Numbered from the stretch's first letter, positions 14,799-24,420 are shown. The stretch: DNA of 64,000 nucleotides from Afipia sp. GAS231 (GCF_900103365.1 NZ_LT629703.1:3038001-3102000); one strand, 5' to 3'. Notes: a model not told the origin generated them from the letters alone. Program-made: numbers and translations.

Positions 14799-17093
14799 AT
14801 GCACCACCATACGGCTCTTCATGATCCCGTTCTGGTCGCGCTATCGATACTGATCGCGGCACTCGCCTCCTATTCCGCGCTGGATCTCGCGACCCGGATG
14901 CGGGCCGCGTCCGGGAGGGCCCGCCGGGCCTGGCTCGCGGCCGCTGCGATTGCCATGGGCGGCGGCATCTGGTCGATGCATTTTGTCGGCATGCTGGCCT
15001 TCAGCCTGCCCGGAACCGAGATCTCGTACGATCCATTCCTGACCGCCCTCTCGCTCGTCATTCCCATTGTCGTCGCCGCTGCCGCATTTGCCGTTGTCGG
15101 ACGGCGCCCACAGGCGCTGCTCGCGTCGGGCTTCGCGATGGGGCTTGGTATTTCCGGCATGCACTATACCGGCATGGCCGCGATGCGAATGGCGGCCTTC
15201 ATCAAGTACGATCCCTGGTGGGTTGCACTCTCGCTCGCGATCGCGATCGGTGCGTCGGTCGTGGCGCTCTGGCTCGCCTTTCGCAACACCAGTGCGGTCC
15301 AGCGGCTGTTCGCGGGACTGGTGATGGGTCTTGCGATCTCCGGCATGCATTACGCCGCGATGGTAGGCGCCATGTTCATGCCGACGATCCCCATGGCAGG
15401 GCAGGCAGAACATCTCGGAGTGGGGCAAGCGCCGCTGGCCTTCCTGCTCGCCGGCACCACCATTGTGATCCTGAGCTTCGGGATCACCGCCGCCGTCTAT
15501 GACAGGGCATCCGCCGAACGCGCCCACCGCGAAGCCAACGCGCTGCGGCGCAGCGAAGAACGCTTTCGGCTCCTCGTGGAGGGTATCGTCGACCACGCGA
15601 TCTTCATGCTCGAGCCGGACGGGCGCGTGGGAAACTGGAACCTCGGCGCACGCCGGCTGATGGGCTATGGCGATGACATCGTCGGGACCAGCTACACGAT
15701 CTTTCATACCAAGGAAGATTGCGCGGCCGGGGCGCCCGCGCGCGCGCTCGTTGAGGCCGAGCAGGAGGGAAAATCCGCGATCGAAGGCTGGCGTGTGCGC
15801 AAGGACGGCAGCCACTTCTGGGCCGAGGCAACCATCGTCGCGGTAAGGAACGAAAGCGGCGCAATCGCCGGCTTTGCGAACATCGTGCGCGATGTCAGCG
15901 AAAAGAAACGGGCGCAGGAAGCACTGGATCGGGCGCGGGAAGCGCTGATGATGTCGCAGAAGATGGAGACCATCGGCCAGCTCACCGGCGGCGTAGCCCA
16001 CGATTTCAACAACCTGCTCGCCGCCGTTCTCGGCAGCCTCGAGATTTTGAAGAAGCGGCTGCCGTCGGGCGATCCGAAGATCCAGCGCCTGGTGGACAAC
16101 GCGATGCAGGGCGCAATGCGGGGCGCCTCCCTGACCCAGCGCATGCTGGCCTTCGCGCGCAAACAGGATCTCAGGCCCGCGGTCGTCGATGTCCGCGAAT
16201 TGGTGCTCGGCATGGCGTCACTGTTGAAATTCGAGGCCGGCATTCGTGTCGAGACGCTGTTTCCGATGGACCTGCCAAAGGTGAAGGTCGACGCCAACCA
16301 GCTCGAACTGGCTATCCTCAACCTGGCGGTCAACGCGCGTGACGCGATGCCGGGCGGTGGCCAGATCACCATCGCCGCTCGCGAGGAGAAGGACGATGGC
16401 GGCCTTCCGACCAGCGGTTATGTTGCGCTCTCGGTAAGCGACACCGGCTGCGGCATGGACGATGAGACCCTCAAGCACGCTCAGGAGCCGTTCTTTACGA
16501 CCAAAGGCGTCGGCAAAGGCACCGGCCTCGGCCTGTCCATGGTCCACGGACTTGCCGAGCAGTCCGGTGGCAGGCTGGTATTGAAGAGCCGTCCTGGAGA
16601 AGGCACGACAGCCGACATCTGGCTGCCGATAGCCCGGGAGACCGCGGTGCCAGACCTGCGCGCGGAAGCGCCTGTACCCCCGCCTCGGGCCAGCCGGCGG
16701 CTTTCCGTGCTTGTCGTCGACGACGACCTGCTGGTGCTCGAGAACACGGCAGCGATGCTGGAGGATCTTGGGCACACCGTGGTCGAGGCGCGCTCGGGCG
16801 AGGAGGCGCTGGCTTTGCTCCGCCGCACGCGCACCGTCGACCTGATTGTTACCGACTATGCCATGCCTGGCATGACCGGACTGCAGCTTGCCAGCGCGGT
16901 CGCAGCCGAGCGTCCCGGGACGGTCATCCTCCTGAGCACGGGATACGCGGAGCTTCCCAGCGACACGCGATCCAGCCTGCCGCGTTTATCAAAGCCATTC
17001 GACCAGGCTGCGCTTGCAAAGGCCATCGAGGCGGCGATGCGCGCAGAAGAGCCAACCGGATCCATCGTCGCGTTTCGGCCGAAGAGTGCGTGA
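14799..17093 (+). CDS. MHYT-domain hybrid sensor histidine kinase
   Basis: A 764-residue membrane kinase. An N-terminal MHYT sensor of about seven helices (residues 10-235) carries the three motif copies around His61 (SMHFVGM), His122 (GMHYTGM) and His184 (GMHYAAM); these are thought to bind copper and sense gas or redox. A PAS domain (250-370) leads to a HisKA helix with His401 (GGVAHDFNN), HATPase_c (490-610: NAxDAMP, DTGCGM, GTGLGLSM) and a receiver domain with Asp686 and Lys732. No partner regulator or phosphotransferase is adjacent. The start at 14799 gives a short N-terminus before helix 1. Confidence 0.92.
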   Translation: MHHHTALHDPVLVALSILIAALASYSALDLATRMRAASGRARRAWLAAAAIAMGGGIWSMHFVGMLAFSLPGTEISYDPFLTALSLVIPIVVAAAAFAVVGRRPQALLASGFAMGLGISGMHYTGMAAMRMAAFIKYDPWWVALSLAIAIGASVVALWLAFRNTSAVQRLFAGLVMGLAISGMHYAAMVGAMFMPTIPMAGQAEHLGVGQAPLAFLLAGTTIVILSFGITAAVYDRASAERAHREANALRRSEERFRLLVEGIVDHAIFMLEPDGRVGNWNLGARRLMGYGDDIVGTSYTIFHTKEDCAAGAPARALVEAEQEGKSAIEGWRVRKDGSHFWAEATIVAVRNESGAIAGFANIVRDVSEKKRAQEALDRAREALMMSQKMETIGQLTGGVAHDFNNLLAAVLGSLEILKKRLPSGDPKIQRLVDNAMQGAMRGASLTQRMLAFARKQDLRPAVVDVRELVLGMASLLKFEAGIRVETLFPMDLPKVKVDANQLELAILNLAVNARDAMPGGGQITIAAREEKDDGGLPTSGYVALSVSDTGCGMDDETLKHAQEPFFTTKGVGKGTGLGLSMVHGLAEQSGGRLVLKSRPGEGTTADIWLPIARETAVPDLRAEAPVPPPRASRRLSVLVVDDDLLVLENTAAMLEDLGHTVVEARSGEEALALLRRTRTVDLIVTDYAMPGMTGLQLASAVAAERPGTVILLSTGYAELPSDTRSSLPRLSKPFDQAALAKAIEAAMRAEEPTGSIVAFRPKSA

Positions 17094-17117
17094 CCCCGCA
17101 CCTCCAGCGTCGCCCTT

Positions 17118-20100
17118 TCACCACGAATACCGTGCCACGCCCTTGCCGGCATAGCTGCGGGTGACGTTGGAAAACTCGCCTTCGAAAGTGCCGGCGAGCG
17201 AGAAGCCGTTGGTCCATTTGCGCTCGAGGGAAGCCGTGGTGAGTGCGGCATCCTTGGCCTGCGCCGCGCCGCCCGTGACGAAGGAGGCCCCGGGCAGTGC
17301 CTGGAAGGTCGCCGCGATCGAGCGGTCGGGATTGTAATCATGCGCCCAGGCGAAGCGCCCGCGCAGGGTGAGCACCGAGTCCGGCATCGCAAAGGATTTG
17401 TCGGTGCGGATGCCGAGTTCCGAACGCGTGTCCGTCACGCTCTTCGAACCGTAGGCAAGCGCGAAGGTATTGGCGCCGGACACCACCTGTTCGGCGTAGG
17501 CGGGCAGATCGAAGGTCGTGAACTGTGCGGCCGCGTAAGGCGTGATGCCGATGCCTCCAGCCCAAGGCGCGACAAGACGGTAACCGCCCTCAACGCGGCC
17601 GGACCAGGCATTGGCGTCGAACTCCGCGCGCAGGCGATCGATGCCTGCAATCGTCACGATGCGGTTCGTCGTGACATCCTGCCAGCCATAGGCCACCGCG
17701 CCGGAGATGTAGGCCGGGCCGACAGTGTGGCGGACGAAGGCGCCGGCCTGGAACAGGTCGGAGCGGCCAGAGCCTCCATTGGCGACACTGAAATTGGTGC
17801 CGCCGCCGGCCAGCGCGAAGCCGGCGAACGTGTCGGGCGAGAAGCGGTAGTCAGCACCGACCGCCGTGCCAAAGATGCTGCTGGTCGTATTGTTCGACCC
17901 GAGCGCCGCGTTCCCGTCGGTGGTCTGCGATCCGCCAAAGCCCGCCGCCCACACGCTCCAGCGCGGGTCATAATTCTCACGCAGCGGCGCTTTCGTAAAC
18001 ATGGCATAGGCGTCGCGCGCGGTGGCGCCAGGCTCGCGTCCCTTCGCGGCATAGGCATTTGCCCGGTCATCGCCCGCAAAGGCAGGCGCGCCTGTTGTCC
18101 CGCCCGCGACACCGCCGCGGCCGCCGATGGTGGGGTCGTTGATGATCCCCATGAACTGCGTCATCGCATTGAAGGTGGTCTGCTGCGAGCCGGCGCCAGT
18201 CTCGCCCGAGGCTTGCGCCAGACTGCTTGGGGACAGCGTGGCGAAAACCAGCGGCAGGCTGCCATTGCCGTTGAAGAAGCTGGCAAGTGCGTTGCTGACA
18301 GCCTGCTGGTTGCCGGTGAGGCCGCCGGAAGCCGCGAAATTCAGGTTCACGTTGAGGAAGGCATGAGTGGCATCGTAGCTCAGCGCGGCCTGAACGTTCG
18401 GGGCCAGGTTGGTGTTCAGCGAACCAAATGATCCGGATACGCCGCCCGCCGCGGACAGGAGGGTGTACTGCTTCAGGAGTGAAGTGCCGGCGAACACGAT
18501 GTTCGCGGTGGCGCCGCCCAAGGTGGCCGTGCCGGTGACGTTCGCGAACGAAGCCGTCGTCTCATTGAGCTGCACCAGATAGAGCGCGCCGGACTGGAAG
18601 GCGAGATTGCCGGCGACCACCATCGACGATGCTGCCGTTCCATTGCCGGGGGCGAACAAGCCACCGCTGCTGACGGTGGTGTTGCCGACCGTGCCATTGC
18701 CGGTCAGTGCCGCGCCGGTGCCCACCGTCGTCAGGCTGGACGACGCGATCGAGCCATTCACCGCGAGCACGCCACCGGTGATGGTGGTGGCGCCGGTGTA
18801 GGTGTTCTGGCCCATCAACGTCACGAGGCCCGGACCGTCCTTGAGCAAGCCGGCGCTGCTGCCGAGCGAAGCCCAGATGGTGCCGACTTGCAGTTCGAAC
18901 GACGACACCGGCCCACCGGAGCGAACCGTGTCGGCGGCGGCGATCGCCAGCAGTTGCGCGTCGTTCGCCGAGATGCCGAGCGCATGCGCCGCCGATGACT
19001 GGAACAACGGATTGTTGGCATTGAACTCGGCCTCCATCAGCACCGGGTCCATGCCGGTGATCTTGTAGAACAGCGTGAGCGCATCGAGATAGGCGCCATG
19101 GGCGCTGGGATGGTAGCCGATCGGCGTGGTGCAGCACCCCGTCAGCGGATCGCTGTCCCAGAGATTGACCAGCTTGGGCGAATTGGTCGTCAGATACGGA
19201 TTCGTGACGGCGATGCCGAGATTCATCGCGCTCACCCAAGAATCGCCGGAAAACGCGACGCCGACGTGCGACTTGGTCGGATTCGCGGAATTATACGAGG
19301 TGGCTTCGTTCAAATAGGCGTTGTGCAGATCGCCGGCCATCTGCTGCATCGGGTTGGCGGCGCCGACATAGGGCGCATAAGCCGGGTTGCCGCCTTGTTG
19401 CGCGACCGTGCTGCTGCCGAAGATCGGCGCATTCGGGTTGCTGCTGGTGTAGCCATAGGAGGCCAGCGGCTGGGTCTGTTCCAGAGTGATGGCGGCGTTG
19501 GCCTTGCTGCCCGCCGCGTCAGCGGCGTCGATGGCGTTGATCAAACCGGTCGCGCCGGACTGAAAGCCGGCAGGGTTGCCGCGCGTCGCCACGCTCACAC
19601 CGTTGACCGTCACCGTCGTCGGCAGCGGCCGAAAACTCTGGTCCTGCATGACGACCTGGTTCCACTTTGAATTCGCAATCAGCGAAAGCATGCCGGCTTC
19701 GCCGCCGGTATTGTTGAGAAAGCCCGTCAGCGTGGCGCTTGAGACCGAGACGAGCGAGACGTCGTAATGCAGCCCGGCTTCCTTGGTGAATTGCAGGAAG
19801 ACACCGGCCACACCGGAGTACGGCCCAACCTCGGTGTAAGCAGCCGACGGATTGGCTTGCAGATAGTTCAGTTGCGCCGTCAGGTTGGCCCCGGGGACAG
19901 TGGCCGATGTCGGAACCACGCGAGCAACCGCCTCGGCGCCCGAGGTGCACGGCCCGGAGGCGGTTGCCGCCGGGCAATTCAAGTCGTGAACGACGCTCGG
20001 ATCCCCCACGGAAGCGGCAGTGCCGGCATTGTAGTTGAGTGCGGGCGGGTATTTGCCGTGCGTGAAACTGTTGCCGACGAACAGGAGCTCGATCGGATTG

Positions 20101-20216
20101 GCGGCCGTTTGCGCGATCGCGGGGCTCCCCGCCAGAACCGACGTCACGGCCAGCGCGGCCGCAGCTAGTTCGGCACGGCACACACACAGTCCAGCTCGCC
20201 TCCAATAAATCGGCAT
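17118..20216 (-). CDS. autotransporter with SGNH-hydrolase-like passenger
   Basis: A 1032-residue type Va secretion protein. The start at 20216 is chosen because GGGGAGGGG lies just upstream. The signal peptide (about 1-36) ends AIA-Q. The passenger begins with a GDSL/SGNH-like hydrolase (42-390): LLFVGNSFTHG with nucleophile Ser50, and a late His block IGYHPSAHGAYLDAL around residue 370. Next comes autotransporter-associated beta-strand repeat ('YTGATTITGGVLAVNGS', 'GNGTVGNTTVSSGG') and a C-terminal 12-strand barrel (about 770-1032) ending in an aromatic residue (YSW). It is probably a surface esterase or lipase-like protein. It is divergent from a LysR regulator. Confidence 0.9.
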   Translation of the reverse strand: MPIYWRRAGLCVCRAELAAAALAVTSVLAGSPAIAQTAANPIELLFVGNSFTHGKYPPALNYNAGTAASVGDPSVVHDLNCPAATASGPCTSGAEAVARVVPTSATVPGANLTAQLNYLQANPSAAYTEVGPYSGVAGVFLQFTKEAGLHYDVSLVSVSSATLTGFLNNTGGEAGMLSLIANSKWNQVVMQDQSFRPLPTTVTVNGVSVATRGNPAGFQSGATGLINAIDAADAAGSKANAAITLEQTQPLASYGYTSSNPNAPIFGSSTVAQQGGNPAYAPYVGAANPMQQMAGDLHNAYLNEATSYNSANPTKSHVGVAFSGDSWVSAMNLGIAVTNPYLTTNSPKLVNLWDSDPLTGCCTTPIGYHPSAHGAYLDALTLFYKITGMDPVLMEAEFNANNPLFQSSAAHALGISANDAQLLAIAAADTVRSGGPVSSFELQVGTIWASLGSSAGLLKDGPGLVTLMGQNTYTGATTITGGVLAVNGSIASSSLTTVGTGAALTGNGTVGNTTVSSGGLFAPGNGTAASSMVVAGNLAFQSGALYLVQLNETTASFANVTGTATLGGATANIVFAGTSLLKQYTLLSAAGGVSGSFGSLNTNLAPNVQAALSYDATHAFLNVNLNFAASGGLTGNQQAVSNALASFFNGNGSLPLVFATLSPSSLAQASGETGAGSQQTTFNAMTQFMGIINDPTIGGRGGVAGGTTGAPAFAGDDRANAYAAKGREPGATARDAYAMFTKAPLRENYDPRWSVWAAGFGGSQTTDGNAALGSNNTTSSIFGTAVGADYRFSPDTFAGFALAGGGTNFSVANGGSGRSDLFQAGAFVRHTVGPAYISGAVAYGWQDVTTNRIVTIAGIDRLRAEFDANAWSGRVEGGYRLVAPWAGGIGITPYAAAQFTTFDLPAYAEQVVSGANTFALAYGSKSVTDTRSELGIRTDKSFAMPDSVLTLRGRFAWAHDYNPDRSIAATFQALPGASFVTGGAAQAKDAALTTASLERKWTNGFSLAGTFEGEFSNVTRSYAGKGVARYSW

Positions 20217-20295
20217 AGCTTCCCCTCCCCACACTTTCACCCAGGGTCGTCTACGTACCCATCTTTGGATCTATTCGAACGGAAGAGCAGTTGTA

Positions 20296-20348
20296 AAATA
20301 TATAATAACTACATATTGCATACGTCTGACATATGATGAGGTCGACAC
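20296..20348. promoter_or_regulatory. AT-rich intergenic promoter region with a LysR-type palindrome
   Basis: The 132-bp gap between the divergent autotransporter and LysR genes is unusually AT-rich. It contains TATAAT at 20301-20306 and the inverted repeat CATAT-(14)-ATATG at 20312-20335, 13 bp before the LysR GTG. This is the expected place for a LysR T-N11-A box controlling both genes. Confidence 0.45.
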
Positions 20349-21272
20349 GTGGAATTGCGTCATCTCCGATATTTCCTGGTCGTCGCCGAAGAGCGGCATA
20401 TTACGCGTGCGGCGGCGCGGCTCGGCTTGCAGCAGCCTCCGCTCAGTCAGCAGATCCGGGCGCTGGAGAGCGAGTTGGGCACCAAGTTGTTCACCCGCGT
20501 GCCGCGAGGCGTGGAGCTGACTCCGGCAGGCGAAGGATTCCTGGAGGAAGCGCGCGCGGTGTTGAGCGGTGTCGAGCGCGCCATCGCGCGCGCGCGCTCC
20601 GCTTCGATGGGCCAGCGCGGCCGGATCGCGATCGGGCTGACCACTTCGGCGTCGCTGCACCCTGGCGTGACGCGCACGTTGCGTGCCTACGCCGATAGTC
20701 ACGCCGCGGTGTCGCTCGACATCCACGCCAACAGTGCGGCCGGTCTGACCGAAGCCCTGCTTCGTGAGGAGGTGCAGGTGGCGGTCATACGTGCGGCCGT
20801 GGCGCGACCGGCGGATCTGGTTTTCAAGGAATTGGCACGGGAGAACATGTTGATCGCACTGCCGGCCGGCCATCCGCTGGTTAGCCGCACGGCTTCGGGC
20901 ACGAACGCGCCAATCCCGCTGCGCGCGCTGGCCGGCGAGCGGTTGATTCTGGTGCGCCGCCATGCCGCTCCGGGCATGTACGGCAATGTCGTTGAAGCCT
21001 GCCACAAGGCCGGCTTCGAACCACTTGTTATCGCCGAGGTGGAACAGATGCTGACCAGCATGAACCTGGTCGCCGCCGGCGTGGGCATTTCGCTGGTACC
21101 CGCCTCGATCCGGGAAATCCGACAGGAGGGCATCGTCTATTGCCCGATATTGGATGCGCCGTCGCTGGTCGCACCGCTGACCCTTGTCTACCGGCGCGGC
21201 GAGGTGCGGCCGTTCGTTACCGATTTCATCGAGCTCAGTCGAAAGCTGGCCAAGGACGAGCGTTCGAACTGA
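20349..21272 (+). CDS. LysR-family regulator (CatR/BenM-like)
   Basis: A 307-residue regulator starting with GTG. The HTH (MELRHLRYFLVVAEERHITRAAARLGLQQPPLSQQIRALE) and effector domain ('GRIAIGLTTSASLHPGVTRTLRAY', 'VAAGVGISLVPASI') resemble the CatR/BenM/NocR-type subgroup that senses aromatic or small organic acids. It is divergent from the autotransporter and converges with dcuC, with 40 bp between stops. Probable targets are the autotransporter or the downstream hydrolase-dcuC unit. Effector unknown. Confidence 0.93.
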   Translation: MELRHLRYFLVVAEERHITRAAARLGLQQPPLSQQIRALESELGTKLFTRVPRGVELTPAGEGFLEEARAVLSGVERAIARARSASMGQRGRIAIGLTTSASLHPGVTRTLRAYADSHAAVSLDIHANSAAGLTEALLREEVQVAVIRAAVARPADLVFKELARENMLIALPAGHPLVSRTASGTNAPIPLRALAGERLILVRRHAAPGMYGNVVEACHKAGFEPLVIAEVEQMLTSMNLVAAGVGISLVPASIREIRQEGIVYCPILDAPSLVAPLTLVYRRGEVRPFVTDFIELSRKLAKDERSN

Positions 21273-21312
21273 CGTGTGAGTCCGCCGCCATACCGGGCGG
21301 CTCCCCTCGCAA

Positions 21313-22689
21313 TCATCCGTTCCGGAGATAGTTGACCAGCATCATCGTGACCATCCCGCCGATTGACGGGATGAGGGTGCGCCTGACGATTTCGAACGGC
21401 AGGCATTCTCCGGCCTTGCTGACCGCAATGATGACGCCGGACACCGGCGAAATGGCTCGTCCCATTCCGGCCATCAATTGCATGGGAAGAACCATGGTGA
21501 CCGCGCTGACCCCGAAATTAGTCGCGATGCCGGGAGCCAGGCCCGAGAATGCAAAGAAAGCCGCCACGCCGGAGCCGGTGATCATCGCGGTCACACCGAC
21601 CATCAACGTCATGATGACGGCCATCGCATCGACGCCGAAGCCCGCATTGCGCACCGACTCGATCATGTAGCCCACTGCGCCTACGACCTCGAGGCCCTGC
21701 GCAAACGCATCCGCACAGACCAGCAAGGACACCACACTGGCGAAGCTCGATCCGATGCTGTTGAAGAACACCTGGAAACCCCTGAAGGCCGTCCGGACGT
21801 CGCGTTTGACGAGCAGTTCGCAGACCAGGCCCACGACGGAGCCAAGCACCATCGCGGTGACCACATCCATCGTCACCCCGTCGACGAGGAGCGGACTGAA
21901 CACCAGAATCAGCGTGATCGGAACCAGCGGCAGCAAGGCATAAAAGCCGGGAGCATCATGGCGCACCTGTTCGCCTGTTGCAGATTCGGGCTGCGCTCCA
22001 AAGATGCTGCCGTCACCCCTCCTGTCAAAATACCGGGCAGAAAAAAACAGCAGGATCGCGACGACCGCTATGACCCATACGGCGACCGGAATCTGATCCC
22101 GAACGAAATACACCGCCGGCGGGATACCAGCCGTTTTGGCGGCAAGGTTTGCCGTCCCCACGGCTGGCCCGAGATCCATGAACGAGCAAAGCGCAATCAT
22201 CGCCGCGGCGGCCGGTTTGCTGACGCCAAGCGAAACCATCATCGGAAAAAACGTGACCAGCAACAGCATCGCCAGCCCGGCGGCACTCGGGATCGCGACG
22301 TGAAGGCATTGGCCGAGAACGTAACCTGACGCCAGGATGAGATACGGCGCCTTGATCAGCCTGAGCGGCTTGATGCAGAACCGCACCATGGTCGCGGTTG
22401 CGCCAACGTGGTCCATGTAGTCGGCGAATGCCGCCGAGGCCATGATGATCAATCCGATCCCGCTCATCTGCGTGATCAGCGATTCCTTGACGAAGGCGAA
22501 GACGTCAAATCCCTTGAACCCGGTTGATTTGGCCTTCTGATACAAGATGGAATGGTCGGGAAAGAGCAGCGAGGTCAATGCCAACAGGATCAACCCGGCC
22601 ACGAGCAAAACGGTTTGCGGCTGATAGTTCCGGACGATCATCGTCGCGGCAACGGCAATGACCGCAATACCAATCAGAAGACCCAACAA
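21313..22689 (-). CDS. dcuC: DcuC-family C4-dicarboxylate transporter
   Basis: A 458-residue, roughly 12-helix inner-membrane carrier. Recognisable DcuC patterns are 'FADYMDHVGATATMVRFCIKPL', 'VLGQCLHVAIPSAAGLAMLLLVTFFPMMVSLGVSK', 'LDLGPA'-like 'MDLGPAVGTANLAAKTAG' and a C-terminal 'SPVSGVIIAVSKAGE'. The family exports succinate or exchanges C4-dicarboxylates in enterobacteria; in this aerobic lineage uptake of related acids is possible. It follows the alpha/beta hydrolase gene by 19 bp on the same strand, so the pair is likely one operon in which the hydrolase may release the transported acid. Confidence 0.85.
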   Translation of the reverse strand: MLGLLIGIAVIAVAATMIVRNYQPQTVLLVAGLILLALTSLLFPDHSILYQKAKSTGFKGFDVFAFVKESLITQMSGIGLIIMASAAFADYMDHVGATATMVRFCIKPLRLIKAPYLILASGYVLGQCLHVAIPSAAGLAMLLLVTFFPMMVSLGVSKPAAAAMIALCSFMDLGPAVGTANLAAKTAGIPPAVYFVRDQIPVAVWVIAVVAILLFFSARYFDRRGDGSIFGAQPESATGEQVRHDAPGFYALLPLVPITLILVFSPLLVDGVTMDVVTAMVLGSVVGLVCELLVKRDVRTAFRGFQVFFNSIGSSFASVVSLLVCADAFAQGLEVVGAVGYMIESVRNAGFGVDAMAVIMTLMVGVTAMITGSGVAAFFAFSGLAPGIATNFGVSAVTMVLPMQLMAGMGRAISPVSGVIIAVSKAGECLPFEIVRRTLIPSIGGMVTMMLVNYLRNG

Positions 22690-22708
22690 GCGTGGCTCCT
22701 TGTTTGCG

Positions 22709-23578
22709 CTATTTTCCCGACAGGAAGTCGTCGATCAGACCATTGTAGTATTCCGGCGCCTCGAAATAGGGAGCGTGGCCGAGACGTGGCATTTCGACAT
22801 GTCTTGTCGCCGGTGTCAGCCTGAGCAGATCAGCCTTCAGTCTCGGCTGAACGTCGGTATCCAGTTCGCCGGTCAGAATGAGAACCGGCATTTTGAGTTT
22901 GGGCAACAGCGGACGATTGTCGGCAAGCTGCAACATCCGCGTCGCCCGACGCAGGCCTTCCGGATTGGTCTCGGAGGCAATCTCGGCTGCGTAGTCGAAC
23001 ACACAGGCTGAAGCCGAATCGGGCAGCAGCCCCCGCGCCCGGTTCACTCCGTAACCAACGGGACCGATTTCCTTGAACTCGCGCATCCGCTGCTCGAACT
23101 TCGCCGGCATCGGCGCTGTCGGGGGATCGCCATATCCAGCGTGTGAACACGACAGCACGAGACGTGAAACCAGTTCCGGAAACGTTGCGGCAAAACACGC
23201 GGCAACCGCTCCACCCATCGAATGTCCGACGAGTGAAATCTTTGGCTGACCGATGTTTGCAATAAACTCCCGCAACGCTTCGACATATGCGCCGATCGAG
23301 GCTGCAACCATATCGGATTGCCCAAACCCCGGGGCATCCCACGCCATCATCCGATAGTTGCGGGAGAAGTGGTCAAACTGGAACGCCCAGCTTTTGGAAC
23401 TGCCAAGCAGGCCATGCAGAAAAACCACCGTCTCTCCGTCGCCGCGCGCACGGAACGACATTTGACCATATGACTGCCTGGCGAACTGCAACGGCGGGCA
23501 AACCGGCACGGAGGCGGGGGCACGATAAGTCAAAGAACCTCGTGCCGGCGTCGGATCGCCTCCCTTTGCTTCCTGCAT
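22709..23578 (-). CDS. alpha/beta-hydrolase
   Basis: A 289-residue hydrolase. The oxyanion motif FLHGLLGSSKSW, nucleophile elbow GHSMGGAV (Ser), acid in LTGELDTDV and base His in LGHAPYFEAP give a complete catalytic triad. The cap segment between strands 6 and 7 is medium length, as in enol-lactonases and meta-cleavage product hydrolases. The first 25 residues are poorly ordered (MQEAKGGDPTPARG), and an internal start is possible. It is first gene of a likely operon with dcuC. Substrate not known. Confidence 0.88.
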   Translation of the reverse strand: MQEAKGGDPTPARGSLTYRAPASVPVCPPLQFARQSYGQMSFRARGDGETVVFLHGLLGSSKSWAFQFDHFSRNYRMMAWDAPGFGQSDMVAASIGAYVEALREFIANIGQPKISLVGHSMGGAVAACFAATFPELVSRLVLSCSHAGYGDPPTAPMPAKFEQRMREFKEIGPVGYGVNRARGLLPDSASACVFDYAAEIASETNPEGLRRATRMLQLADNRPLLPKLKMPVLILTGELDTDVQPRLKADLLRLTPATRHVEMPRLGHAPYFEAPEYYNGLIDDFLSGK

Positions 23579-23710
23579 TCAGCCAAAATGCATTTTGTGA
23601 CCAGCAGGTCAAATATCGAAAAGGGGATGATGCGATACGATTTTCATATGGAATGACGGCCTTGTTGGGCCGCCTCGCTCATGCCCGCGTTCCGCCGATC
23701 ATGGCAGCGG

Positions 23711-23857
23711 TTACGTTCGATTTGCAAACCGCAAGAGCCATTTGGGCAGGCTCGAATAGATGTCGCAAGTGCTGTCGAGCCACATTTGCACGCCTAACCG
23801 AATAACAAATATCGATAGCGTGGCAGTGATCGAAATGGTGATGACCGCGTCCAACAT
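23711..23857 (-). CDS. possible small single-span membrane protein
   Basis: A 48-residue frame starting ATG at 23857 with a GGAG sequence nine bases upstream. It begins MLDAVITISITATLSIFVIR, a clear hydrophobic helix, and continues with a charged tail ending FANRT. It lies alone in the 1.1-kb gap between the hydrolase (23578) and the 24672 gene, which otherwise shows only repeat-like sequence and a broken autotransporter end. No homologue is recognised. Confidence 0.3.
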   Translation of the reverse strand: MLDAVITISITATLSIFVIRLGVQMWLDSTCDIYSSLPKWLLRFANRT

Positions 23858-24065
23858 GGCAATCCACTCCGCGCGTTCTTGTGGGGATGCTCAAACCGGT
23901 ACGAATCAGTCTCAAACCTTATGGTTAACGAAATCTTAACGCCAAACCCGACGCTGCCCGGCGGCTCCGATGACACGGCGGTCCCGCTGCTCTCAGAAGC
24001 GGGAAATACGCATTTCGGCTTCATCAAACCCGCATCGACCGCTACCAATAATACCGAGCAACACC

Positions 24066-24144
24066 CCTTCCGGCGCAGGACGACGTGACGTCCGAGAACT
24101 CGCCTTCGAAGGTCGCGGTGAGCGAGATGCGCTGCCGCACTTCA
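24066..24144 (-). pseudogene. remnant of an autotransporter C-terminus
   Basis: Reading the minus strand gives ISLTATFEGEFSDVTSSCAG, close to FSLAGTFEGEFSNVTRSYAG near the end of the intact autotransporter at 17.1-20.2 kb. Only about 25 codons of the last barrel strands are recognisable; no long open frame and no signal peptide accompany it. It is a decayed fragment, possibly left by a duplication or by insertion of the neighbouring cassette region. Confidence 0.6.
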
Positions 24145-24420
24145 ACGCTAGTTATACGGATCAAGGCCAAGGACCAGCCCGTGATGACCGAGGTGAAGCA
24201 CAACTGAGAACCAAAGAGGCCGCCTCAGTTGGCAGCCCTTCCTTTCGCCAACCAGGCCCGCTAGCGCACCGAGACGGGCGGCTATCGTCGCGACTGCTTG
24301 TGCGCGCTGACCCAACGCATCGAAGACGAAAGAAGTTCGCATCATGGGTTCGAAAAGCGAACCGCTGCGCACGCTCGTCGCCGCATCAAGCGCAAAATCG
24401 GCGGCTTTTGGAGTGCCCAG

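Noticed and set aside
14399..14824. 141-codon frame before the MHYT kinase
   Set aside because: Runs into the kinase start in another frame, has mixed composition and no ribosome-binding site.
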